From Sambucus nigra (lineage: Eukaryota > Streptophyta > Magnoliopsida > Dipsacales > Adoxaceae): a DNA stretch of 64,000 nt. Location of the stretch: assembly GCA_949130495.1 (NCBI GenBank), contig OX422208.1:640440523-640504522 (forward strand), written 5' to 3'. The position numbers were made by a program, and so were the translations under genes. This document shows positions 48,950 through 59,124 of the stretch, one piece after another (positions within the stretch are counted from its first letter, which is position 1; each line of letters begins with the position of its first letter). Below the pieces are notes generated by a model, which was not told where the DNA came from, ran no database searches, and saw nothing but the letters and a program-made list of their open reading frames with translations.

Positions 48950-50591
48950 TACTCCCCCCCTTAAAGGGGAATTTTTCCCTCAAAATTCAGGCGTAACCCA
49001 TAACCATATAAAGGGTATACTATAATAAAAACCGTGCTATCATACTAGCAAACCCCTGAATAGAAATGTCCCCATAGGACTCAGACTAAGGTCATCGCTA
49101 TCGATCTCAGAAACTATCGATCCCACCCTTCTACTACGGGAGGAGATACCCACACAAGTTCGGCACTAATTGCCTTACTTCCTAAACTAACGCCGCATGC
49201 CCTAAGGGCCTAGCATCCTAAGAATCCTAAGGTCAATCTATCTATCCTAACCTAGTCGTATAAGTATAATACTAAATATCCCTAGTGTCCAAGACCTTTC
49301 CCGACTTCCAACATTAGCTCGGTTTCATGCGTGGGACGTCTCGCCGAAGCGAAATCCAAACAAGGAACCCTCCCGTTACACTACTACCTCGCATTGTCGG
49401 TCGTCGAGAAGTAACGGTCGAAGACACATGATCGGGATCGACGAAATCCTAATTCGAAACTCTACTACTACATATAAACGTCTATGTCCTACCATAACTA
49501 TCGACTGAGGCATTTACTTTTAGTAAGATGCCACCAATACCCTACCCCAAGAGACACATATATCTCTAAACAAATGGCCTTCTCATGAAGGCACAACCAT
49601 AAGTCCCTATCGGACCTTCATCATCATAGTCTTCCCCACATCGATTCAGAGGAAAACAATAATCGCGCTCCTATATCGCACATTAACTTAGCCCTTAATC
49701 ACTCATATACGTGATTCTTGGCTAAACCTTCCAACCCAGCACTTAACCAACAGAAAAGAAAAGAAAGAAGAAAAGAATAGAAAAGAAAATGCACATCTCT
49801 CCACTCCCAACGTCGTTAAGGTTCATGCGTGGAGCGTCTCGTCGAAGCAAAATCCAAACAAGGAACCCCTCCACACAGTCACCTTAACTAGCCGGTCACG
49901 GAGATAAGGCAATAGCATACACAAGAAAAGCAAACAAAGCAAGCAAGCAAGCAAAAACAAATAAAATAAGACACATAAAACAAAATAAGGATAAAAGAAA
50001 GACAAACTACACCCCATAAACCATCTCTATAAGGTCTCGACCTGTAACCAGGGGAGAAATTATAGAATAACTAGCCCTCCTCCTAGAACTAGAACTAGGA
50101 TAGCCTCACGATATATTCGCTTGCTATTACCCCAACCAATCTAAGAATATCTCTACTCGTATATTATATAATACAAGTAGCACGTACCACATATATCACC
50201 ACTCGCCCCATACGAGTGAGAAGGAAAATACAGAACTCCCTTATCATGGAAGCCATATAGATATACTTACTACTATATATAGAAATACATACCGATACTA
50301 TCACAAGATCGATATATGCACCCAAATCTAGGGCTAACACCAATATACTCCCATCTTATGACGCCCTCACAATGGCCTTCCTCTACGCCCTTCATCTAAC
50401 GACTTACAAGCCTCACACGAACGCGCAGAAGATCTTCGGGGTCCTCATACCATAGCAGGAGAACGAAATCTCATAAGAGAACTCAACGACCCTATTCTTA
50501 AGGCTCTACATCAAATAGAGAGAGACGCAGAAAACGTAAAACATCCGCACAGATTCCTAAGGACTCTAGAACCTAATGCTCTGATACCATC
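48950..50591 (-). other. short non-coding interior with two hairpin blocks
   Basis: Bounded by a purine tract (minus strand TTTAAGGGGGGGAGTA at 48950-48965) and the primer site. Hairpin blocks at 49324-49410 (core TTTCGCTTCGGCGAGA, a TCGC/GCGA stem with a TTCG loop) and 49822-49906. The leader next to the primer site (TAGGTTCTAGAGTCCTTAGG on the minus strand) matches the other gypsy leaders. No coding frame. Confidence 0.75.
50578..50589 (-). promoter_or_regulatory. primer-binding site, tRNA-iMet
   Basis: Plus-strand GCTCTGATACCA, two bases before the LTR edge at 50592. Confidence 0.9.
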
Positions 50592-53500
50592 TGTGACAAC
50601 CCGCCTACCAAAATAATAGGTGGCCAGCCCAATACTCCAATAAATACAGGAATCATAGATGGTCCATTCTTAGCATCACTGCCGATAGAAAATAATAGTA
50701 TGAGATAACCACCAATCAGTTCAGAAAACGGATTGTCATAAACAAAAAATTTTAAAAGTAAAAGAGAAACACTTAGACAATCCCATTTGTAAAAACGGTG
50801 GGTATCAAAAACCGATGAATAAAGTATGACAATACAATAAATAATCACCGAATAAGCTGTCGGTGCACAGACCAAAACAAATAATACACTAAGTATTACA
50901 ATCAATATTTGCAATATAATAAATGAGTGCAAAACCTTGGGCAAACACGCCCGAATGAAAGTACTAAACATAATTAGAGTACAATAGAGGTGAGCGTCTA
51001 CTACAAGTATCCTACAACATCCGCAATATGCTGTAGCTCCAAGACAACTGGAATGAAATATGTAAACACGGGTGTCCATGCGGAGGAGCACCTGTAACGG
51101 CAAGGAATATGCAGAAACAAGGAAATATAGAAACCGGTCAGGGCCAGGTTTGATATGATTACCATGTGACTAAAATGCATGGCAGGTAAGTGCGTAAATC
51201 TCTCGCAGATAACAAATATTCCTCACCTCTCAATCTAGCAGTAACCTAGCACAACATAAATGATGCTCAGGTTATAGAAAGAACAGAAGGCTAACTTCTC
51301 CCCAGTCTCAACACTATGCCCTATTCGTGCGTGGGGTGTCTCGCAAAGCGAAATCCAAACAAGGAACCCCCCCGATACACTACTACTTAGGCAAGGTTGG
51401 TCGTCGAGATACATTAGACTCTGTCCTAGTTAATTTAAGTACTAAAGGTTAACTTCTCCCCAGTCTCAACACTATGCCCTATTCGTGCGTGGGGTGTCTC
51501 GCAAAGCGAAATCCAAACAAGGAACCCCCCCGATACACTACTACTTAGGCAAGGTTGATCGTCGAGATACATTGACCCTAAGCACGAAATAATAAATAAA
51601 TACATGTGTGTGCATAAGAGTGGGAAATCACATCTACAGCTATACAAAGAAAAGAAATAAAACTCATCCATCATCTAAAGGCGCAATTCCTAATTCTTTC
51701 TTTAGGAATATACATATAAATGGTACAACACTTTATCAAGTGTTTACCAAATTAATTTCATCATAAACTAATTCATTTCATGAATTTGTTCCTTATTAGG
51801 AAATATAATCATACTTTTCATGCTCTATAGGCATTTATCTCAATTGTTCACTTTGTAAAAATATCTTCCTTATCAGGAATATGATCATCATCATAGGCTC
51901 TTTGTGGCCTTACATCGTGCTCTTTATGGCACTTTCATCATGCTCTATATGGCATTTTACTGTGCTCTTTATGGCACCCATCAAACATCAAGTCCAACTT
52001 GATTTAGAATAGGTATAATCATATATATATATAACGATTCTAAGACCGCCCGTCCGGGTTTCCCCACTGTGCGCGCCCCTAAATGGCTATCATCTTCCAG
52101 GGCCTCCAAGACAACCTGGGATCCTATCGAAACGTCGGGAAGCGACCATGTGCCTGCGGGATAGTCAAGACCACACCCGGAATCTCCTAACCAGCGCAGA
52201 AAATATAAACAAATGCTCACATGGCCTAGGGACTATATCCACCCTGCATCATTAGCCAGGGGGCTTCACCACAACGCGCGCGACTTCCCTTATGATAGCG
52301 ATTTAGAGAGGTGTGTATCCATAAATTAACATTTATGAAAAACATTACTTTTTCCATTTTTGAAAACTCATATTTTACATTTCCAAAAATCAGTCACTTA
52401 GCCATTTAGCACCAAATCTTAGAAGGTGCATTATATTCTTATTAAGTCATATATTATTAATGACCTAAGACCCAAAGTGCCTCTAACCTCAAAATAGCCT
52501 CGAATAGTTTATGTAATTCATAAGCCCTCAAAGTGAGTCTCCATAATGGAGTGTCTCCCAAAAGCTCAACCTAATATTTTAACTTCCAATTATATCTTTA
52601 GGTTAACCTCCTATATCATTCGGACATTAACCTATACAAACTAGCCCTCGGATAAACCCAAATATCCCACATTAACTTAGGACATTAGTCTACCCCATAA
52701 CAACCCTCTAGGACTCCCCATTACTTCCCAAAGGAAGGTCCCTAAACCTTGGACCTAAAAGAAAAGGGGATAAAAATCAAAACAAGAAAATCTCACAAAA
52801 ACAGGGGAACCGAATCGATTCGCCCTTTGGGCCGAATCGATTCGCCCTTGCGAATCGATTCGCTATACAGCCGAATCGATTTGGTGAGCAAAAACTGACC
52901 TTCTGCAATTGCCGAATCGATTCGCTTTAAATCCAAATCGATTCGGTCTGCAAGACCTGTAACCCTCTCCTTATCCGAATCGATTCGCCCTTAGGGCCGA
53001 ATCGATTCGGTCCTGGAATTTTGCCCAGTTTGGGCTACGGGGTGTAAGAACCCTAAAATCCCAAAACCCCAAAACTTTGATTTCTCCCAACATCAACAAC
53101 AACAATTTGACCTAAATCAATCCTACACCATTTATAACTAATAATTTATCCTCAAATCAAATTAAAACTAAGATTTAAGGATTAAACACCCAAAATAACC
53201 CAAAACCCATTTATGGTTTAAACCTCCCAAAACTTAACTACACATGCAATTTATCATATTAAATCAATATCTAGCAAGTAAGAAACTTGCCTCGAGGTTC
53301 GTAGTCTCGGAACACCTCCGGTAGCGACGGATTCCGGCCCAAATCTTCCTTCTCTCTCTTTTCTCCCATTTTCTCCCAACTCTCTCTTCTCTCTCTCTCT
53401 CCTTTGGCTTCTAACACAAAATGAAGAAAAAGAAAAGGGGTGGGGGACTTATACGGGTCTAAAAATATAAACCCCCACTCCTAAATGCTAATACACCACT

Positions 53501-53907
53501 AAATGACTCGTAACCACTTAATTTAGTCATATCCCCTTAAAAATGCCCGAAACCCAAAAATTACAACTGGGCACTTATTTCGACTATCTCGACTGTTCTA
53601 AAAACGACCGCACCCCCTATTTGGCATTCGGGAAAGTGTGAACTATTTTTACGTTCCAAATTTATTTTAAATTCATTGATGATACCCGATTTAAATATAG
53701 GTCATAACCGTCGTTTTACGTATAACGACGCAAAATACACAATATAACACTATTTACCTTCTCATAACGGTAAATAGTCATAACATAGTAAATATAATCC
53801 CTAAGTCTCACGGGAAATAATATTTACTCCAACACTCCCTATTTTATAAAATTAGCCCATTAGGCAAAATAGTATAAAATAGTCGCTCGAAAACCTGGGT
53901 TGTTACA
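50592..53907 (-). repeat. 5' LTR of the 45672-53907 element
   Basis: Same sequence as 45672-48949 apart from about 30 substitutions, a 2-bp AT-repeat difference and a 40-bp gain in the palindrome array (52808-53013, eight units). Hairpin GCAAGTAAGAAACTTGC at 53274-53290; hairpin blocks at 51324-51410 and 51482-51568. Confidence 0.9.
52808..53013. repeat. GAATCGATTC palindrome array, eight units
   Basis: Eight units, two of them with one substitution (GAATCGATTTGG, CCAAATCGATTCGG). Compared with the other LTR a 40-bp stretch containing two complete palindromes has been gained at about 52823-52862. Confidence 0.95.
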
Positions 53908-54324
53908 CCCATGTTCAAAATAATCCCTATTGGCATCAGGGAGATTAACTACTAAGGCTCTGTTTAAAAATCTAGTTTTTAAATAATAAATATTTTCATT
54001 GACTGCCCATCTATAGCAGTACATGATTTCTTGAATTCCTATACGAGTTCCATGCACTTGATTTAACCTATGCACCCCATTAACTATTCTCCATGTGTTG
54101 GGGGCTATTCGTGCAGGAACAACGTCAAAATACTGACAGAATTCCAGACACAAGGAATTTAGTGGAAAAGAAAATCCACACTCGGCAAAAAAGAGACTGG
54201 GGAACCAATGTCCCTCAGCCAAATGGAAGTAATTAGAAGATTTAGAAAGCTCTTCCAAGACAACCCAAGAGGGAATGGAGAAATCAGAACGAAATTTCTC
54301 AAGAGACTCAACAGGGCAAAACAT
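53908..54324 (-). pseudogene. antisense gene of the Tat element, first exon
   Basis: Minus-strand ATG at 54324 opens MFCPVESLEKFRSDFSIPSW. The domain continues with NYFHLAEGHWFPSLFFAECG, LNSLCLEFCQYFDVVPARIA and TRFLNRALVVNLPDANRDYF before the inserted element cuts it at 53912. It resembles the N-terminal domain of hypothetical proteins that plant annotations often list as retrotransposon- or transposon-derived. Antisense genes between pol and the 3' LTR are known in Tat elements. It has no stop in this part. I cannot assign a biochemical role. Confidence 0.7.
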
Positions 54325-54492
54325 GGTGAATAAAGAAATAAAGATGAAGGAAGAAGATCTTACAGGAAAAGAATGGATCTGCTGACAACGAACGGAGGAA
54401 AAGATGAACGCACAAGAGAGTAGGAAGAGACGACGTAAAACTCAAAAGACGAAAATTTGGAAAGGTAGAAGACGATGGGAGCGTCTGTGAAG

Positions 54493-54500
54493 TTTAAATA
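54493..54500 (-). promoter_or_regulatory. possible TATA box of the antisense gene
   Basis: TATTTAAA on the minus strand about 170 nt upstream of the ATG at 54324, in an otherwise GA-rich interval (54325-54830) without coding sequence. Confidence 0.4.
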
Positions 54501-54833
54501 CCTTGCCTTGGGAAATGGTGAAGTAATGATTACAAAAAAAGGATGATTACGTTACCGGCGGCTTAAAAGATGAAAAGTAGCGCGGGAATCAAAGCGGACA
54601 ACAGCGGCTAAAAAAAGGAAAAGTGGCACGAGAATCGAAGCGGACAATAGCGGCCAAGAAGACGAAAAGTAACGCGGGAATCGAAGCACGCAAAAAAGTC
54701 CAAAAAAGCATGATCCTACGAATTGGGAATGAGAAATAAAAACAAGGGAAACGCTCCTAAAAATCAGGAAGACTATTTAAAGCTACCATAATCCAAGAAA
54801 GAATGTTCCATACTCCTCAAATTTCGAACTATG

Positions 54834-54849
54834 AAACATTGGGGGCTTC
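54834..54849 (+). other. polypurine tract of the Tat element
   Basis: AACATTGGGGGCTTC immediately before the 3' LTR. The TTGGGGG core is typical of Tat elements. Confidence 0.7.
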
Positions 54850-55434
54850 TGTTGATACCAAAACTAATCTGCTGACATGGACCAATCATATGAAGACACG
54901 TGGCTATCTACATAGAAACAGCAAACACTTCCGAGGAACCCACTCACTCCGAGGAACAAGACTATAACGAGGAAGACTAGTTCCCCGAGGAACTCACAAG
55001 CTCCGAGGAACAATGCCTCTCCGAGGAACTCTTAAATACCGAGAAGCTTAGGCGGTCCGAGCAACTCATGGCGGTCCGAGCTGCACCTCGAAGCAGGATA
55101 CCAACAGTTTAAATGCTCATTAAATGCTTATCATTTGGACGCGCACGCAAAGAGGGCATTAAATGTATTACCCTTTCATATGTATATCATTTAATGTAGT
55201 ACCCTTTCACATTACAGCCTCAGCGCTATAAATACATTGTACAATCCTCATTGTAAAGGGAACCCAGACCGGAATTTCTTGAGATAACTTGTAATCGAGA
55301 ATTCCCATACAAACAACAATATCAAAACAGTGGATGTAGGCCATTCTTATAAGGCTGAACCACTTTAAAATTCTTTGTCTCATTTATTTATCTGTGACTG
55401 AATAATTAGAGTGATATAATTTTTTACATCAACA
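54850..55434 (+). repeat. 3' LTR of the Tat element
   Basis: 585 bp, same landmarks as the 5' LTR (TATAAATA at 55227-55234). Nine of about 14 substitutions between the two LTRs fall in the first 120 bp. Confidence 0.95.
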
Positions 55435-55461
55435 ATATATATATATATATATATATACACA

Positions 55462-55842
55462 AAAAGGATCTCATGCATACCCAGTTTGCATACCCTCCGT
55501 GCAGACCATTTTTTTAAAATAGTAAAAAAATAATTTTGGGTTGATTTTTTTATTGTTTTTAAACATTTCACTAAGACCATGAAAAAAAATCAACTCAAAA
55601 TGAATTGTTTTTCTATTTTAAAAAAAATCAGTCAAACTTTGTCAGTTTTTAAGTTGTTAAAAACTGACAAAGTTTGATCAATTTTTTTTAAAATAGCAAA
55701 AAAATCATTTTGAGTTGAATTTTTTTATGGTCCTATTGAAATGTTTAAAAACCATTAAAAAAATAAGGTCAGATATATTTTTTTACTATATATCAAAAAT
55801 GGTTCGCGCCATCGATATGCAAACTGAGGTATGCATGAGAAC

Positions 55843-55846
<4 letters not shown>
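55462..55846. mobile_element. foldback (hairpin) MITE in a microsatellite
   Basis: About 385 bp forming one long inverted repeat: ends GGATCTCATGCATAC / GTATGCATGAGAACC, centre a perfect 21-bp stem (55632-55652 with 55657-55677) around loop GTTG. Flanked by AT repeats on the left and (CT)n(AT)n on the right (55842-55910). No coding frame. This recalls microsatellite-associated MITEs such as rice Micron, but I cannot assign a family. Confidence 0.8.
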
Positions 55847-55910
<64 letters not shown>

Positions 55911-55916
<6 letters not shown>

Positions 55917-56774
55917 TTACTTGTTTTGCATTTGGTAATTTTACAGAGATCTAATGTTATCAGAATGAGTACGTTCGAGTGTATATGTATACACTCACGT
56001 CACTCAATTTGTACATATATATGGATACACACATGTCGCTCAATTTGTTTCCTATTCTAACTTTCGATCTCACATGCAATTATTTATATGAATATTTTAA
56101 CCTTCATATTAGTTTTTCTTCTCATTTATTGAAATTTATTTAAGAATTTTAGGATTTCCTGTCATGTACTAAATGATTTAATTCATGTCTATATTTTAGG
56201 GTTTTAATTTTGTAATTCCGACTTTTATTTTGAATTTTTTAACTATAGAAGCACTAGATTTCTCCACGATTAAAATAAATGAAACAAGAAGATTACTTTT
56301 AGAGTTTAGTTCTTTTTAGACCCAATGTTTTGATTTTATTTAATCAATTATGATTGTTTGAGTGTATATATATATATATATTGATTGTGGCGGATTGTAG
56401 GATTTTAGTTTGGAAGGGGCGAAATGTGGAATTACGTTTTTGTTGAAAATTTTGCTTTGGTCAATTGGATTTTTTTTTTATAGTTGACATGTTGGAAAGT
56501 TTTTTTCAATAAATATGCAATGTTGTTGTCGTTGTTAGATTACTAAACGTAACTCTAGGTCTTACAATTTTTTGTACAATAGCTTTTGGATATGTATAAG
56601 GTGATATTTTGCTTTCCTAGGTATAAGGTGATATTTTATATTTCATGGGTTAGAGCTATGGTGTGATAAAAAAAATTGCATGTTCTAGTTGTGATTATGT
56701 GTGTATTGATAATTCTATTTTTGTATATTGTCATAGAACTTGCGCGTAAACTATGATTTTTTTAGTAGTGCAGA
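55911..56774 (+). other. AT-rich interval upstream of the CACTA exon
   Basis: No coding frame. Contains a near-perfect palindrome GAGTGTATATGTATACACTC at about 55977 and an AT microsatellite near 56365. It ends in a T-rich tract plus AGTAGTGCAG, which would serve as a splice acceptor for the exon at 56775. Confidence 0.4.
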
Positions 56775-57272
56775 ATGTCACAAACAATGAACAAATGGTG
56801 GGTGAATAAGAGGAATAGAATAAGTGAGGTGTACACAAATGAAGTTGCGTCTTTTCTTAATTTTGCAATTGCAAACAATGGCCATCAGTTCTTTACCTTT
56901 CCTTATCCATGTGTTAAGTATCGAAATAAGAAGTGTTTCACTGAGGTAGATATCAAGGGTCATTTGATAATGCATGGTATAGACATGACATATACTAATT
57001 GGGTTTTGCATGGCGAAACACTATCATCGAACCTAACATGTCCCTTAGCAGAACCTATTGATTGTGAAGGACGTGATAAAGCTGATAAGAATGAGAATGA
57101 AAGGCTTCAAAATTTAGTGAACGCATGTTACGGAATGCATGAACAACATTATGTAGAACCCGTCCAGGAAGGATTCTCAGAAAAATCGTATGTCAACAAT
57201 GAGAAGTATAATCAATGTGAAGTGCTATTAATAAGAGTGTTAAATAAGCTTGATGTGAGTCGAGGGCTATAG
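56775..57272 (+). pseudogene. CACTA transposase-associated N-terminal fragment
   Basis: 165 codons from MSQTMNKWWVNKRNRISEVY. Landmarks of the Transpos_assoc domain of CACTA (En/Spm-like) transposases: the KWWVNKRNR start, VASFLNFAIAN, a CxxC-poor PYPCVKYRNKKCF segment, DIKGHLIMHGIDMTYTNWVL and HGE. An acidic linker (KADKNENERLQNLVNACYG) follows as in the family. The remainder of the transposase is absent; gypsy sequence starts soon after the stop at 57270. A fragment, not a functional gene. Confidence 0.75.
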
Positions 57273-57391
57273 TGATTGAGCGCCTTAATATGAAGGTTGT
57301 TTGCGTACTGATATGGTATCCATAATTGTTTTACCAGGTAGGCCTTATTTTCTGAATTTCGGGACGAAATTTCGTTATTAGGGGGGAAGTA
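57273..57391 (+). other. gypsy interior 3' end with polypurine tract
   Basis: Ends TGAATTTCGGGACGAAATTT, then CGTTATTAGGGGGGAAGTA. This is the Tekay-type pre-PPT phrase and polypurine tract, directly before the LTR at 57392. Confidence 0.75.
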
Positions 57392-58509
57392 TGTAATACC
57401 CCGTATTTTTATGGGATTAATTAAATTTAATTGGGATAAATTAATTTAATATTAATTCGGATTCTTTTTTTAAATTGAATATTTACTAGCGTGACGAGAG
57501 TTAGTAATTATTGGTAAGAATTATGTTGAATATTACTAGATGATTAAAGTAATATATGAGATTGAATTTATTAAAATTGTCGCGAGTGAATAATATGACA
57601 ATTATAGAAATTAAGTCGGGAGGCGCATGTGTCGTGTCGTGACTAAATTAATGGAATAAAAGTGAATTAATTATAAGTCACCCATATGGTCATTTCGAAT
57701 GTGCCAATGTGTCCGAAAGGGTCGAGATAGTCAAAAAAGTGTACCCGGGAGTTTAGTTTGGGTGTCGAGTCATTTTTAGGCTCACCCGGTAACCCGGGAG
57801 GGCATTTTAGTAATTTTCCATTTTTTGCCTAAATTAATGACAAAAATAGAGAGTTTATATATGTGGGAAGATAGATTCCTCGAGGGTTAGAAACTTTGGA
57901 GTTTCAGAGAGGTTAAGGAAGAGAGAAGGGGGAAGGCTTCCAAGGGAGAGAACCACCTAGCCAACACCATCCTCACCAATTCCACCACCAACGCGTAGAT
58001 CGGGGAACGAGGAACAAAAACATACCCATCATCAACAACGATTCAAACTTTCATCTCTAAGGCAAGTATCTAACTTGATGTTGTTTAGTTGATAACACAT
58101 CCATGCTATTTAGGAATTAATTCTCTCATGTTTTCTTAAAAATAAAAATGTTGTTTGGGAGATTTTAATTGCAAAATTGAAGTAGAAACCATGCTAGGAT
58201 GGATATCTGTCATATGTAATATAGAATCGACGAAATTGATTCCCGGTATAGAGATAGAAATATGAAAATTTAAATAAATTCTTGAGAAAATTTTATGAAC
58301 GAGGGTTAGATAATAATTTCTTGAATTAATCCCCCCTGATGATGATTCTTGGCGAATTTGTGAAAGTTTTATGTTAGAAATCTCCTATATGGGTTTATAT
58401 AACATTCATGAGGTTTGGTTGGGAGTTTGGTACATGTTAATGGAGGTTTGAGGATTTAGATTAGATGAAACCCGTAGGCTAGAATTGTAGAATCTGGGCC
58501 ATAAGCTGC

Positions 58510-58570
58510 TTGATCGATCGATCGACTCAAGAATATCGATCGATCGATCCTTTTTATCGATCGATTGACC
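58510..58570. repeat. ATCGATCGAT palindrome array
   Basis: Three clusters: TTGATCGATCGATCGACTC, TATCGATCGATCGATCC and TTATCGATCGATTGACC. Confidence 0.9.
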
Positions 58571-59000
58571 CCTCTTTGAAACTGAAATTTCTTCCCCTTT
58601 TATGTTAATTCGATCCCAGTGCATAAGGACCTTTGGTCATAATTAAAATATCTTAATGGGACATGAGGAGGACCAGTAGGGTACAAGTAGGGTCCGAGTA
58701 AGACGCGTTTATATGAGATGGAACCGTGGGGTTTCGGTAATATAAATTGAGTGGAAAATCGTGCGGACGCTATAGTGGACCTTGTGAGAATTAAGAAAGA
58801 CTTATACTAGTATAGTAATGAGGGTGCACCTACTAATTTTATGGTTATCGATAGGATACACTTCGAGATTCGAAAGGTACTTAAGGATTTGTAATAATTA
58901 AGAGAATCAAAAGAGCAATTTACTTATACGTGGAACTCGAGCGTTATATGCTACGCATGGCTAGAATAGGTTATGAGTCGTGGGCGTACCAAGATGAATA

Positions 59001-59124
<124 letters not shown>

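Larger units (their letters stand above)
45672..53907 (-). mobile_element. non-coding gypsy element with 3.3-kb LTRs
   Basis: Inserted in the antisense gene with duplication CCCAT (45667-45671, 53908-53912). LTRs are 3,278 bp (45672-48949) and 3,316 bp (50592-53907) and about 1% different; the interior is only 1,642 bp. Minus-strand orientation follows from the primer site at 50578-50589 and the purine tract at 48950. The interior has no gag or pol. The leader matches those at 8754 and 60471. Confidence 0.9.
34850..55434 (+). mobile_element. Tat-type Ty3/gypsy retrotransposon with antisense gene
   Basis: LTRs TGTTGATACC...ACATCAACA (583 and 585 bp) at 34850 and 54850, flanked by ATATA inside an AT tract. 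Interior order: primer site, single-frame gag-pol 35497-41436, hairpin tandem repeats 41575-42170, minus-strand gene 42439-54324 split by an element at 45672-53907, PPT. Without the insertion the element is about 12.3 kb. LTRs differ at about 14 substitutions (2.4%). The archaeal-type second RNase H, long 3' region and antisense gene are known marks of the Tat lineage. Confidence 0.9.

Noticed and set aside
50573..51103. 176-codon open frame as a membrane protein gene
   Set aside because: It lies across the primer site and the LTR edge of a retroelement, its copy in the other LTR (45623-46183) is broken by a stop and a frame change, and its hydrophobic content reflects AT-rich sequence.
56755..56771. 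TTTTTTTAGTAGTG as a CACTA 3' terminus
   Set aside because: It reads equally well as a T-rich tract plus splice acceptor before the exon at 56775, no 3-bp duplication matches 32935, and the transposase exon would lie outside the element.
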